Part shown: piece after piece, positions 1-6,756 of the stretch | Position numbering within the stretch: the stretch's first letter is position 1 | How the letters are laid out: the number at the start of each line of letters is the position of its first letter | NCBI GenBank assembly: GCA_964513445.1 | Contig: CAZEMM010000056.1 | Span: 1 to 13,831 of the forward strand | Length of the DNA stretch: 13,831 nucleotides | Origin: Butyricicoccus_A sp964513445 | Lineage (GTDB): Bacteria; Bacillota; Clostridia; Oscillospirales; Butyricicoccaceae | Direction: 5' to 3' | The notes under the pieces: model-generated | The model's database searches: none | Told to the model about the DNA's origin: nothing | The model's input: the letters and a program-made list of their open reading frames with translations, nothing else | Made by a program: the position numbers and the translations under genes

Positions 1-71
1 GCTGCCGTTATTTGAGTTCGTTTCATAAAAATCCTACAACAACTTGACACCGTCTTTAGTAAGCCGGCAGG

Positions 72-100
72 TTGACGAAAATACATTCGCATGCTACACT
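72..100 (+). promoter_or_regulatory. Promoter of the aldose-epimerase gene
   Basis: TTGACG (72-77) is followed after exactly 17 bases by TACACT (95-100), and TG sits one base upstream of that hexamer, an extended -10. Transcription would start near 107, about 44 bases before the ATG. An AAGGGAG ribosome-binding site at 138-144 stands 6 bases before the start codon. The first 70 bases hold nothing else I recognise. Confidence 0.6.
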
Positions 101-150
101 AATCTTACAAGAAATGTTGCATTTTGTAAACGGATGGAAGGGAGTAGCAT

Positions 151-1035
151 ATGCAGTATACCATTGAAAACCAAGCATTTGTCGTCACGATCGACAGCAA
201 GGGCGCGGAGCTATGTTCCATGCGGTCCAAGCAGAGCGGCATGGAATACGTATGGCAGGCAGACCCGGCGGTCTGGGCGCGGCATGCGCCAATCCTTTTT
301 CCTATTGTCGGGCGGCTAAAGGACAAGAAATACACAGTGGGCGGCAAGGAATACAGCATCACCCAGCATGGCTTCGGCCGTGATTTGGAATTTGCGTGTA
401 CCGACCGCAGCGCGTCGAGCATTGCGTTTACGCTCACGCCGAACGAATATACCAAAGAGATGTATCCGTTTGATTTTGCGCTGACTGTGCGGTACACGCT
501 GGAGGGCAGCACACTGGTCAAGCAGCATATCATCACCAACAACGGACAGGATACGCTGTATTATGAGGTGGGCGGACATGACGCCTACCGCGTTGCGCTG
601 CACGAGGGCGAGACGATGGCGGATTACTATGTCGACTTTGGCGAAGGTGATGCGGTGCACCCGATCGTCAATGACGACGCGCTTATGCTGACGGAGAAAA
701 AACGCACGGTTCCGCTCAAGGACGGCAGACTATATTTGACGGGCGATCTGTTTGCATTGGACGCGCTCATTTTGGACGATCTCAAGACACGTTCAGTCTG
801 CATTCGGAGCGATAAGTCCGATTGCTGTGTCCGAATGGATTTTGCGGATTTCCCGTATCTCGGCATTTGGAGCAAATATATCGGAGCAGATACCAATTAT
901 GTCTGCATTGAGCCGTGGAGCACGCTGCCGGACGCGGCCTATCTGGATCATGCGCTGGAGCGTAAGATCGGCGTGCGCTGCCTGCCTGCGGGCGAGACGG
1001 AAATCCTGTCGTTTTCCACAACAATAACGGAATAG
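151..1035 (+). CDS. Aldose 1-epimerase family protein (LacX-like)
   Basis: This 294-residue cytoplasmic protein is a galactose-mutarotase-like enzyme. The family interconverts alpha and beta anomers of aldoses or sugar phosphates. The N-terminal part has the LacX-type pattern HAPILFPIVGRL (residues 45-56). Residues fitting the catalytic set are present: His73 in TQHGFGRD, His143 in GGHDAYR and Glu254 in CIEPWSTLPD, the Glu/Trp motif near the C terminus. Length is normal for the LacX subgroup, which is shorter than GalM. The ATG is preceded by a good ribosome-binding site and a promoter 50 bases up, and a terminator follows directly, so it is a single-gene unit. No sugar-utilisation gene is adjacent, so the natural substrate cannot be named. 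Family assignment is firm; the exact sugar is unknown. Confidence 0.88.
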   Translation: MQYTIENQAFVVTIDSKGAELCSMRSKQSGMEYVWQADPAVWARHAPILFPIVGRLKDKKYTVGGKEYSITQHGFGRDLEFACTDRSASSIAFTLTPNEYTKEMYPFDFALTVRYTLEGSTLVKQHIITNNGQDTLYYEVGGHDAYRVALHEGETMADYYVDFGEGDAVHPIVNDDALMLTEKKRTVPLKDGRLYLTGDLFALDALILDDLKTRSVCIRSDKSDCCVRMDFADFPYLGIWSKYIGADTNYVCIEPWSTLPDAAYLDHALERKIGVRCLPAGETEILSFSTTITE

Positions 1036-1055
1036 GGAGACAACACAGCGAAACA

Positions 1056-1095
1056 GGGGAAGACTGCATACAGCTTTGCAGCCTTCCCCATTTTT
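1056..1095 (+). terminator. Rho-independent terminator after the epimerase gene
   Basis: GGGGAAG (1056-1062) pairs with CTTCCCC (1083-1089), and CTGC (1064-1067) pairs with GCAG (1078-1081), with one A-C mismatch between the two blocks. The stem is followed by ATTTTT. It lies 20 bases past the stop codon. Confidence 0.85.
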
Positions 1096-1115
1096 GTGCA
1101 AAAAAGCAGAAAAGT

Positions 1116-1143
1116 TTGCTGAAAAAAACGATTAAAATACTAT
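1116..1143 (+). promoter_or_regulatory. Probable promoter of the sulfite/nitrite reductase gene
   Basis: TTGCTG (1116-1121), a 16-base spacer and TACTAT (1138-1143) form a moderate promoter. The region 1096-1240 is much more AT-rich than the genes around it and contains other TATAAT-like strings (for example around 1163-1170), so the actual start is uncertain. The leader would be about 130 bases long. Confidence 0.4.
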
Positions 1144-1195
1144 ACAAATATGAAACGAAGGTATATAATATATGAGATATATAAATTCCTTAAAA

Positions 1196-1213
1196 TATAG
1201 TGATATAACTATA
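1196..1213. promoter_or_regulatory. Inverted repeat, possible operator
   Basis: TATAGT (1196-1201) and ACTATA (1208-1213) are perfect inverted arms around the centre GATATA. The element lies between the presumed promoter and the reductase start, where a repressor or a sulfur- or nitrogen-responsive regulator could bind. No known regulator consensus is matched with confidence, and the AT-richness raises the chance of coincidence. Confidence 0.3.
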
Positions 1214-1280
1214 GATTAAGGCGTATGAAACAGATTGCAAAATGTCTATACCATACCAAACAAGTAGGAGTGAAACAATT

Positions 1281-2822
1281 ATGGAAATGAACGAAAAATG
1301 GGTCAGCGAATTTCGCAGCGACATTGGAACATTTGCGGATAAGCTGCAGGCGTTTCAGCGGGGCGAGATCGACCGCAAGGGCTATAAGGGCTTTTCCGGC
1401 GGCTTCGGCAGCTACGCACAGCGCAACGCATCAAAAAATATGCTGCGTCTGCGTATGGCGGGCGGAAGGCTGACCAAACAGCGTCTGAAGTATCTGGTTG
1501 ATTCGATCGCGCAGCATGACATTTCACTGATTAAGCTGACGACCTGTCAGGCAATTCAGCTGCACAATCTGACGGCGGAGCAGGTTCCGGTATTGATGGA
1601 GCGGGCGATTGACTGCGGTATTTATACGCGCGGCGGCGGCGGAGACAATCCGCGCAACGTCATGTGCAGCCCGCTTGCCGGCGTGCAGCAGGGCGAATAC
1701 TTTGATACGCTGCCGTATGCAGAGGCGTCTGCCAAGTATCTGCTGGGCATTGCGAAGGACATCCATATGCCGCGCAAGCTGAAGGTCGGCTTCTGCAACG
1801 GTGTGGATGACAGCGTACATGCCACATATCGCGACATGGGCTTTCTCGCCAACGCGGACGGCACGTTCCATTTGTACATTGCCGGCGGTCTGGGAGGCGG
1901 CCCCAAGCTGGGCGTTTCCGTCGTCGAGCGGCTTCCGGCCTCCGATGTGCTATACTGTCTCAAGGCGATGATCGATACATTCTGCGCACATGGAGACTAC
2001 AACAACCGCGCGCGTGCGCGTACGCGGTTTATGCAGGACAAGCTGGGCGTGGATGGCCTGCGTGCGGAGTTTTGTAAGAATCTGGATGCCGCGCGTGCGG
2101 CGGGCGGTCTGGATATTGAAATCGATCCGATTCGTGTCAGCAAGACGGGTACAGGCGAAATCGAGGACGCACGCGTCATCCCGCAGAAGCAGAGCGGGCT
2201 GTATGCGGTTCTCTATCAGCCGATTGGCGGCGCAATGCCGACGGGCAAGCCGGCGGAGCTTTACGAGGTCATCCGGGATATGCCGGAGGTCGAGTGCCGC
2301 GTTACGCCTGATGAGGGGTTGTATATCATCAATTTGACGGCAGACGAGGCGAAAGCGGTGCTCGCGGCGACAGCAGACAGCGCGGTGACCCGCTTTGAAT
2401 GCAGTGTGGCATGTATCGGCGCGGCAATCTGCCAGCAGGGCGTGCGCGACAGCCAGAGCGCGCTGCATCGTACTGTAGAGGCTGTCCGTGCGGAGCATTT
2501 TGCTGACGGTGTGCTGCCTGTCGTTCATTTTTCCGGCTGTCCGTCCAGCTGTGCTGCGCATCAGACCGGTGCGATTGGCTTTCAGGGTGCAGCGCGCAAG
2601 GTAGACGGTGAAATGCAGCCAGCGTTCCGCATGACGGTGAACGGCTCGGAGGAACTGCACAGCGAACGCTTTGGCGATTTCATTGGCGTTGTTCTGGAGA
2701 AGGATATCCCGACGCTGCTCATTGAGCTGGGACGCATCATCGCAGCGGAAAACACCACGTGGGATGTCTGGGCGCCGAGCAACCTGGAGACCATCCGATC
2801 TGTGGCACAGAAGTATCTGTAA
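1281..2822 (+). CDS. Siroheme [4Fe-4S] nitrite/sulfite reductase
   Basis: This 513-residue cytoplasmic enzyme carries out six-electron reduction of sulfite to sulfide or nitrite to ammonia. It shows the duplicated architecture of the family: a ferredoxin-like half-domain near residues 40-95, a first siroheme/FeS domain containing GGGGDNPRNV (residues 118-127) and GGLGGGPKLG (202-211), a second half-domain near 305-370, and the cluster-binding C-terminal domain. The four cluster/siroheme ligands are intact: Cys378 and Cys384 (C-x5-C) and Cys420 and Cys424 (C-x3-C, in SGCPSSC). The start at 1281 is preferred because GTAGGAGTG lies 10 bases upstream; an in-frame ATG at 1242 lacks a ribosome-binding site. 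It appears monocistronic, with no partner subunit, sulfate-activation or siroheme-synthesis gene adjacent. Whether sulfite or nitrite is the true substrate cannot be read from the sequence. Confidence 0.88.
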   Translation: MEMNEKWVSEFRSDIGTFADKLQAFQRGEIDRKGYKGFSGGFGSYAQRNASKNMLRLRMAGGRLTKQRLKYLVDSIAQHDISLIKLTTCQAIQLHNLTAEQVPVLMERAIDCGIYTRGGGGDNPRNVMCSPLAGVQQGEYFDTLPYAEASAKYLLGIAKDIHMPRKLKVGFCNGVDDSVHATYRDMGFLANADGTFHLYIAGGLGGGPKLGVSVVERLPASDVLYCLKAMIDTFCAHGDYNNRARARTRFMQDKLGVDGLRAEFCKNLDAARAAGGLDIEIDPIRVSKTGTGEIEDARVIPQKQSGLYAVLYQPIGGAMPTGKPAELYEVIRDMPEVECRVTPDEGLYIINLTADEAKAVLAATADSAVTRFECSVACIGAAICQQGVRDSQSALHRTVEAVRAEHFADGVLPVVHFSGCPSSCAAHQTGAIGFQGAARKVDGEMQPAFRMTVNGSEELHSERFGDFIGVVLEKDIPTLLIELGRIIAAENTTWDVWAPSNLETIRSVAQKYL

Positions 2823-2841
2823 ATAATACGTGAAAATGACG

Positions 2842-2879
2842 CATCCCGTCAGAGCTTTTGCAGCCTGACGGGATGTTTT
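2842..2879 (+). terminator. Rho-independent terminator after the reductase gene
   Basis: CATCCCGTCAG (2842-2852) and CTGACGGGATG (2865-2875) are perfect 11-base arms around a 12-base loop, followed by TTTT. The minus-strand CAT-like gene ends at 2956, so the same hairpin might also slow transcription from that side, although the T-tract there is poor. The remaining 2880-2955 holds nothing I recognise. Confidence 0.9.
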
Positions 2880-2955
2880 GGTTGATATTAACGAGCGTTC
2901 ATTCGATTTGTTTGTAAGCATCCAAACGACCTGCCCATTTCAATAAACAAGGCGC

Positions 2956-3615
2956 TTATTCGTTTGAGTTATCCAGCGCGTCAATGCCCTCCTGCATGCG
3001 CCGGAACAGCAGTCCCGCATGATAGCCGTCGCACACGGCGTGCGCGATGGTCAGGCTGACCGGAAGCATGGTTTTTTCATCCTTTTTGAGATATTTTCCC
3101 GCTGTGATGATCGGGAAGAATTGCGGCTCGCCGCCCGCCACATAGCTGGCGCAGCTGCTGAAATGCAGCCACGGCGCGCAGGAAATACAGAAGAAATTCG
3201 CGGGCTGGCCGGCTCTGGCTTTGATGCCCTTACTGTCCCCGAAGCGGGTCATATCCGCCGCAACAGTTTGATACAGCGTGTCAAAGTCGTCGGAATACAC
3301 CGACCAGCAGTCGGAAAACGTGTGATCATCCGCGTGAAAGATCGTGTAATTTGGGACGACATGATCCCAAATGCACAGCGCATCGTCCGCGCCGCGGAAC
3401 ATACGCAGATTCTCCATGCTGTTGACCGCCAGCGTGGTCAGCGCGATCCAGGCGGGATAAAACCGCCGGCCGTGGCTGTGGCAGTAGGCGAGCAGCCTGT
3501 CGACCTGTATGTCGGCAGTCACATTGAACGTGACCTTCAGGCTTTCTGTGTAGTAGCGATAGTGCTCGCGGCGCGGCCATGCGGACAGGTCAACCTGTCG
3601 GAATGTGGGCGTCAT
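2956..3615 (-). CDS. Chloramphenicol acetyltransferase-like protein (CatA family)
   Basis: This 219-residue protein matches type-A chloramphenicol acetyltransferases from end to end and at the usual length. It begins like the family (VDLSAWPRREHY), has FYPA and IWDHVVPNYTIFH in the middle, the CAPWLHFSS segment, and the active-site motif HAVCDGYH near the C terminus. The catalytic general-base His is residue 192, and Asp196 of the same motif is also kept. The enzyme would transfer acetyl from acetyl-CoA to a 3-hydroxyl of chloramphenicol or an unknown acceptor. The ATG at 3615 fits family N termini best and lies 5 bases past the PEBP stop; an in-frame ATG at 3636 would overlap that gene by 16 bases. 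Neither has a strong ribosome-binding site, suggesting translational coupling. GC and codon use resemble the neighbours and no mobile element is near, so it may be a resident xenobiotic acetyltransferase. Actual resistance is unproven. Confidence 0.85.
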   Translation of the reverse strand: MTPTFRQVDLSAWPRREHYRYYTESLKVTFNVTADIQVDRLLAYCHSHGRRFYPAWIALTTLAVNSMENLRMFRGADDALCIWDHVVPNYTIFHADDHTFSDCWSVYSDDFDTLYQTVAADMTRFGDSKGIKARAGQPANFFCISCAPWLHFSSCASYVAGGEPQFFPIITAGKYLKKDEKTMLPVSLTIAHAVCDGYHAGLLFRRMQEGIDALDNSNE

Positions 3616-3620
3616 GGCGG

Positions 3621-4121
3621 TTATACCCGATACCATGCTGAGATTTTTTTGTGCGCCAAAACATGTCCGCGCATGGCGCGCAGCAAATCGCCAAGATAGA
3701 AGCCGTCCTTCAAATCCAACATACAGTCGAGTGCGTACACCTGCAAATCGTATTCATGATCCTTATCCGGAGGCGCCATGCCGCCGTAGCAGGAGGCCTG
3801 CTCTCGTGTTTCATCGCCAGCACAGCTGCAAAAGCTGGTGGTGCCCTGTACGAAATCAGGATGGTTGCGGCTGGTGTTTTCCGCGACATCGCTGCTTGTC
3901 AAATTGCATAGCGTCCAGTGAATCCATGCAAAGCCGCAGACAGGAATAGAATCCTTGTCATCCAGCACAGCAGCAAAGCTCACCGTACCCTCGGGTGCAT
4001 CCTCGATGGAAAACGGAACCGAGCGGATATTTTTATCGCCAGTCATATCCGTTGGGTCGCCATGCTTGCCAAAACGGTCGGCCCAATAGCCATTTTCAAT
4101 GCCTTTGCTTGTCAGTTTCAT
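3621..4121 (-). CDS. YbhB/YbcL family Raf-kinase-inhibitor-like protein (PEBP)
   Basis: This 166-residue protein has the phosphatidylethanolamine-binding-protein fold of the bacterial YbhB/YbcL group. Visible hallmarks are GFAWIHWTLCNL (residues 63-74), corresponding to the WxHW-type ligand pocket, and YGGMAPPDKDHEYDLQVYALD-like residues at 112-132 (the YGG-PPP-H-Y pattern). No signal peptide is seen, so it is probably cytoplasmic. The biochemical role of bacterial members is unsettled; ligand or anion binding is inferred. GGGAGG 9 bases upstream supports the start. It is the first gene of a two-gene minus-strand unit and ends just before the CAT-like gene. It is relatively cysteine-rich for the family (Cys62, 72, 98, 100, 111, 133). 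Confidence 0.88.
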   Translation of the reverse strand: MKLTSKGIENGYWADRFGKHGDPTDMTGDKNIRSVPFSIEDAPEGTVSFAAVLDDKDSIPVCGFAWIHWTLCNLTSSDVAENTSRNHPDFVQGTTSFCSCAGDETREQASCYGGMAPPDKDHEYDLQVYALDCMLDLKDGFYLGDLLRAMRGHVLAHKKISAWYRV

Positions 4122-4157
4122 ATTGATTGTCCTCCCTTACGTCAGGTTTACATATCT

Positions 4158-4186
4158 ATTATACATGAAAATTTTGCCGCAGCCAA
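4158..4186 (-). promoter_or_regulatory. Promoter of the PEBP/CAT-like operon
   Basis: On the minus strand, TTGGCT (4186-4181), a 17-base spacer and a perfect TATAAT (4163-4158) stand about 36 bases upstream of the PEBP start codon. It is divergent from the yajC promoter, and the two -35 elements are about 30 bases apart. Confidence 0.7.
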
Positions 4187-4215
4187 CAAATATGGATAGA
4201 GAGAAGGAAAAGATC

Positions 4216-4244
4216 TTGAAATTTACCTATAATTTGTTTATAAT
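4216..4244 (+). promoter_or_regulatory. Promoter of the yajC-SCIFF operon
   Basis: TTGAAA (4216-4221), a 17-base spacer and TATAAT (4239-4244) make a near-consensus vegetative promoter. The start would be near 4251, leaving a leader of about 32 bases that contains AGGAGGTG (4265-4272). It probably drives yajC, the TIGR04086-type gene, scfA and, by readthrough, scfB. Confidence 0.75.
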
Positions 4245-4282
4245 TGTTATATTGCAAATTTGACAGGAGGTGTAATGCGATT

Positions 4283-4591
4283 ATGATCAACTTCGCTTTG
4301 GATACTGCAATGCCGAGCGCGGAGGCCTATCTTCCGTATGTTTTGCTTATCGTGATGATTGTCATTTTTTATTTTATGCTGATTCGCCCGCAGAAGAAGC
4401 GTGAAAAGGCAGATCGCGACATGCGTGAATCGATTGTTCCCGGCGATCGTATCATTTCGATCGGCGGTTTTATCGGTAAAGTCGTTCAGGTCGGTGAAGA
4501 GGACGTCGTGATTGAGAGCGGCGGCAACCGGCTCAAGATGATGAAATGGGCGATTCGTGAAAAGGTCGAGAAGGTTTCTGAAAATGATTGA
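4283..4591 (+). CDS. yajC: Preprotein translocase accessory subunit YajC
   Basis: This 102-residue protein has one membrane helix (residues 17-34) followed by the conserved RPQKKREK motif (35-42) and a small soluble domain (GDRIISIGGFIGKV, residues 54-66). This is the complete layout of YajC, which associates with SecDF and the SecYEG translocon in the cytoplasmic membrane. The ATG at 4283 is chosen because AGGAGGTG precedes it by 10 bases; the reading frame is open further upstream, but no start there has a ribosome-binding site and it would run into the promoter. It is the first gene of the plus-strand operon. YajC near a SCIFF locus is a common clostridial arrangement, to my knowledge. secD and secF are not in the window. 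Confidence 0.93.
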   Translation: MINFALDTAMPSAEAYLPYVLLIVMIVIFYFMLIRPQKKREKADRDMRESIVPGDRIISIGGFIGKVVQVGEEDVVIESGGNRLKMMKWAIREKVEKVSEND

Positions 4592-4648
4592 TCTGGTATG
4601 TTTGCATGCGCTCTCGCGTACCATATGAGGTAGAAGAGGAGGAGTGCG

Positions 4649-5038
4649 ATGCATCATTCGGAACCGGCAGACCGTGTTTTTTGGGCTGCGCCCATGCTAC
4701 TAGGTCTGCTTATCATTTTCGGAGGGACATTCATCGGTGCGGCGCTGCTTGCCGGCGGTATGATTGCGGTGAATTTGGCTCCGCTGGCAGCGTATATCCC
4801 ATTGGGATTGGGCTGCCTGCTGGCGTCCCATTGGGGCGCCAGGCGTGCCGCTGCACATCGGCTGCCGATGGGGCTGCTCATCGGTATGCTTCTTTTGAGT
4901 TGTCTGGCTCTGTTGGGCTTGACCGAGCAGCAGACTGCGTTCGCTTTTCCGGCGGCCGGTATGACGGCCGGTATTGCGCTCGCCGCCTCGCTGCTGGGTG
5001 CGTTTTTTGGCGCGGCGGCGCGAAAGAAAAAACGATAA
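4649..5038 (+). CDS. TIGR04086-type four-helix membrane protein
   Basis: This 129-residue protein has four predicted membrane helices (about residues 12-35, 38-60, 72-90 and 99-122) and a basic tail ending KKKR, with little else soluble. Its size, topology and position between yajC and the SCIFF peptide match the TIGR04086 family of clostridial membrane proteins, whose function is unknown; the assignment rests mainly on context. The start has an excellent GAGGAGGAG site 4 bases upstream. It ends two bases before a perfect palindrome that precedes scfA. A role in SCIFF export, membrane anchoring or sensing is possible but purely inferred from linkage. Confidence 0.72.
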   Translation: MHHSEPADRVFWAAPMLLGLLIIFGGTFIGAALLAGGMIAVNLAPLAAYIPLGLGCLLASHWGARRAAAHRLPMGLLIGMLLLSCLALLGLTEQQTAFAFPAAGMTAGIALAASLLGAFFGAAARKKKR

Positions 5039-5039
5039 A

Positions 5040-5061
5040 CATATCCATCGCGATGGATATG
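5040..5061. repeat. Perfect 22-bp palindrome upstream of scfA
   Basis: The bases from 5040 to 5061 read identically on both strands (half-site CATATCCATCG). It begins two bases after the stop codon of the membrane-protein gene and ends 24 bases before the scfA ATG. As RNA it would form a 9-bp stem closed by a CGCG loop. It could be a protein-binding operator, an mRNA processing or stabilising hairpin for scfA, or both. No promoter elements surround it that I can support. Confidence 0.8.
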
Positions 5062-5085
5062 GATAAAACGGAAGGAGAAATCCAC

Positions 5086-5229
5086 ATGACACACATTAAG
5101 ACGTTAAATACCTGCACCTTTAAGGAATCTGCTGCAAAGGGCGGCTGCGGCGAGTGCCAGACCTCGTGCCAGTCTGCCTGCAAGACCTCCTGCACGGTAG
5201 CAAACCAGAAGTGCGAGCACAAGAAGTAA
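5086..5229 (+). CDS. scfA: SCIFF ranthipeptide precursor (six cysteines in forty-five)
   Basis: This 47-residue peptide has the diagnostic clostridial SCIFF core CGECQTSCQSACKTSC followed by a sixth core Cys. Core cysteines are at 21, 24, 28, 32, 36 and 43. The N-terminal leader begins MTHIKTLNT, close to the conserved leader of the family. Known SCIFF maturases join cysteine sulfur to a nearby residue by a thioether; Cys32 and Thr37, the pair I recall being linked in characterised homologues, are both present at these positions. The leader also has an extra cysteine at residue 10. AAGGAG at 5072-5077 gives good start spacing. Next to its maturase gene, and flanked by a palindrome and a terminator-like hairpin, it is clearly a real gene despite its size. 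The biological role of mature SCIFF is not established. Confidence 0.95.
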   Translation: MTHIKTLNTCTFKESAAKGGCGECQTSCQSACKTSCTVANQKCEHKK

Positions 5230-5255
5230 CAGTTTTTTTGTTGCAAACAACACGC

Positions 5256-5291
5256 TCGGGGCTGACGGAACTGTCAGTCCCGAAATTTTTT
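5256..5291 (+). terminator. Terminator-like hairpin between scfA and scfB
   Basis: TCGGGGCTGAC (5256-5266) pairs with GTCAGTCCCGA (5273-5283) over 11 positions including one G-U, with a 6-base loop, and is followed by AAATTTTTT. It fits an intrinsic terminator. No promoter is evident between it and scfB, so partial termination with readthrough is likely, making precursor mRNA more abundant than maturase mRNA. Confidence 0.82.
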
Positions 5292-5309
5292 GACAGGAGT
5301 TAGTTTATC

Positions 5310-6683
5310 ATGATACATCGTTTTTCCATGAAGGGTGTCAATATCCTGATGGATATCAACAGCGGTTCGGTACATATCGTAGACGACGCGGCGTATGCGC
5401 TGTCTGCTGTCGTGGCACCCGGTATGACGGCGGACTGTCCGGAGGATATTCTGCGCAGCCTGTCCGACCAGTTTACCGAGAATCAGCTGAAAGAGGCCTA
5501 TCATGAGCTGTATGAGCTGGAGCAAAACGGCTATCTGTTTGCGGATGACGATTATATCAATATTGCCGCGGCGATCCCGACGGGCGCACCGATCAAAGCG
5601 CTGTGTCTGCACGTCTCACACGACTGCAATCTGCGCTGTAAATATTGCTTTGCCTCTACCGGCGATTTTGGCACAGGCCGACGTATGACCATGGATTTTG
5701 ACGTGGCGAAAAAGGCGATTGATTTTGTGGTGGAGCGCTCTGGCGCGCGCCGCAATATTGAGATCGATTTCTTTGGCGGCGAACCGCTCATGGCCTGGGA
5801 TACCGTCAAAAAGACGGTGGACTACGCGCGTTCGCTGGAGGAGAAAAAGAACAAAAAGTTCCGCTTTACCGTCACGACAAACGGCCTGCTGCTCAATGAT
5901 GAGATCATCGATTATATCAATGAAAATATGGACAACGTCGTGCTGTCGCTGGACGGGCGTCGTGCGGTCAACGATGAGATGCGTCCGACCGCAGGTGGTT
6001 GTGGCAGCTATGACGTCATTGTCCCGAAGTTTAAAAAGCTCGTGCAGCAGCGCGGGGAGGACAGAGATTATTATGTGCGCGGCACATTTACCAGCAAAAA
6101 TTTGGACTTTTGCAATGATGTGCTGGCGATCGCGGATGAGGGCTTTGACCAGCTTTCTGTCGAGCCAGTCACCAGTCCGGAGGGCACTGGCTATGATATC
6201 AGCGAAAAGGATCTTCCGCGCATCGGAGTGGAATATGAAAAGCTGGTGGATATCATGCAGCAGCGTCGCAAGGAGGGCCGCTCATTCAATTTCTTCCATT
6301 TCATGGTTGACCTGCAGCAGGGGCCGTGCGTCATTAAGCGTCTGCGCGGCTGCGGCGCCGGATATGAATATGTTGCAGTAACGCCGGACGGCGATATTTA
6401 TCCGTGTCATCAGTTTGTCGGGCAGCCGGAATTTAAACAGGGCAGTGTGCTTGACGGCTCATTTGATATGGACATTTCGGAACATTTCTCGCGTTTGAAC
6501 GTCTGTACACGGCCAAAATGTGCGGATTGTTGGGCAAAATTTTACTGCTCCGGCGGCTGCGTGGCGGCAAATTTCAATATGAACGGCGACATTGAGACGC
6601 CGTATGAGATGGGCTGCGAGCTGCAAAAGAAGCGTTTGGAATGTGCAATTTACCTTAAAGCGGCGGAGTTGATGGAGGAATAA
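5310..6683 (+). CDS. scfB: SCIFF peptide maturase, radical SAM/SPASM thioether-forming enzyme
   Basis: This 457-residue cytoplasmic enzyme cross-links the ScfA peptide. Residues 1-90 resemble the PqqD-like peptide-recognition domain of these maturases. The radical SAM cluster motif is C106-x3-C110-x2-C113 (CNLRCKYC), and FGGEPL (155-160) is the usual GGE SAM-binding motif. The C-terminal SPASM domain has Cys348, Cys366 (in DIYPCHQF), Cys404, Cys407, Cys413, Cys417 and Cys436, enough for two auxiliary [4Fe-4S] clusters; Cys340 is an additional nearby cysteine. Length matches known SCIFF maturases. CAGGAGT 9 bases upstream supports the start. It is 80 bases after scfA, separated by a terminator-like hairpin. 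Function is assigned with high confidence from motifs plus adjacency. Confidence 0.95.
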   Translation: MIHRFSMKGVNILMDINSGSVHIVDDAAYALSAVVAPGMTADCPEDILRSLSDQFTENQLKEAYHELYELEQNGYLFADDDYINIAAAIPTGAPIKALCLHVSHDCNLRCKYCFASTGDFGTGRRMTMDFDVAKKAIDFVVERSGARRNIEIDFFGGEPLMAWDTVKKTVDYARSLEEKKNKKFRFTVTTNGLLLNDEIIDYINENMDNVVLSLDGRRAVNDEMRPTAGGCGSYDVIVPKFKKLVQQRGEDRDYYVRGTFTSKNLDFCNDVLAIADEGFDQLSVEPVTSPEGTGYDISEKDLPRIGVEYEKLVDIMQQRRKEGRSFNFFHFMVDLQQGPCVIKRLRGCGAGYEYVAVTPDGDIYPCHQFVGQPEFKQGSVLDGSFDMDISEHFSRLNVCTRPKCADCWAKFYCSGGCVAANFNMNGDIETPYEMGCELQKKRLECAIYLKAAELMEE

Positions 6684-6725
6684 TTTGTCAACTCTCCAAA
6701 ATATCCGAAAAAAGCAAAATAGTTG

Positions 6726-6753
6726 TTGAAATTATAACGATTCGCTCTATAAT
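6726..6753 (+). promoter_or_regulatory. Promoter of the ProC-like/SpoIIM-like operon
   Basis: TTGAAA (6726-6731), a 16-base spacer and a perfect TATAAT (6748-6753) lie 43 bases after the scfB stop. The predicted start is near 6760, giving an unusually long leader of about 150 bases before the ProC-like gene. Confidence 0.65.
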
Positions 6754-6756
6754 GTA

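Noticed and set aside
1950..2921. Long minus-strand frame opposite the sulfite/nitrite reductase
   Set aside because: It is a shadow of a high-GC coding gene with intact catalytic motifs on the plus strand, and it crosses the terminator of that gene.
6666..6694. Inverted repeat GAGTTGA-TCAACTC spanning the scfB stop codon
   Set aside because: The 7-bp stem has a 15-base loop and no T-tract after it, so it is not convincing as a terminator.
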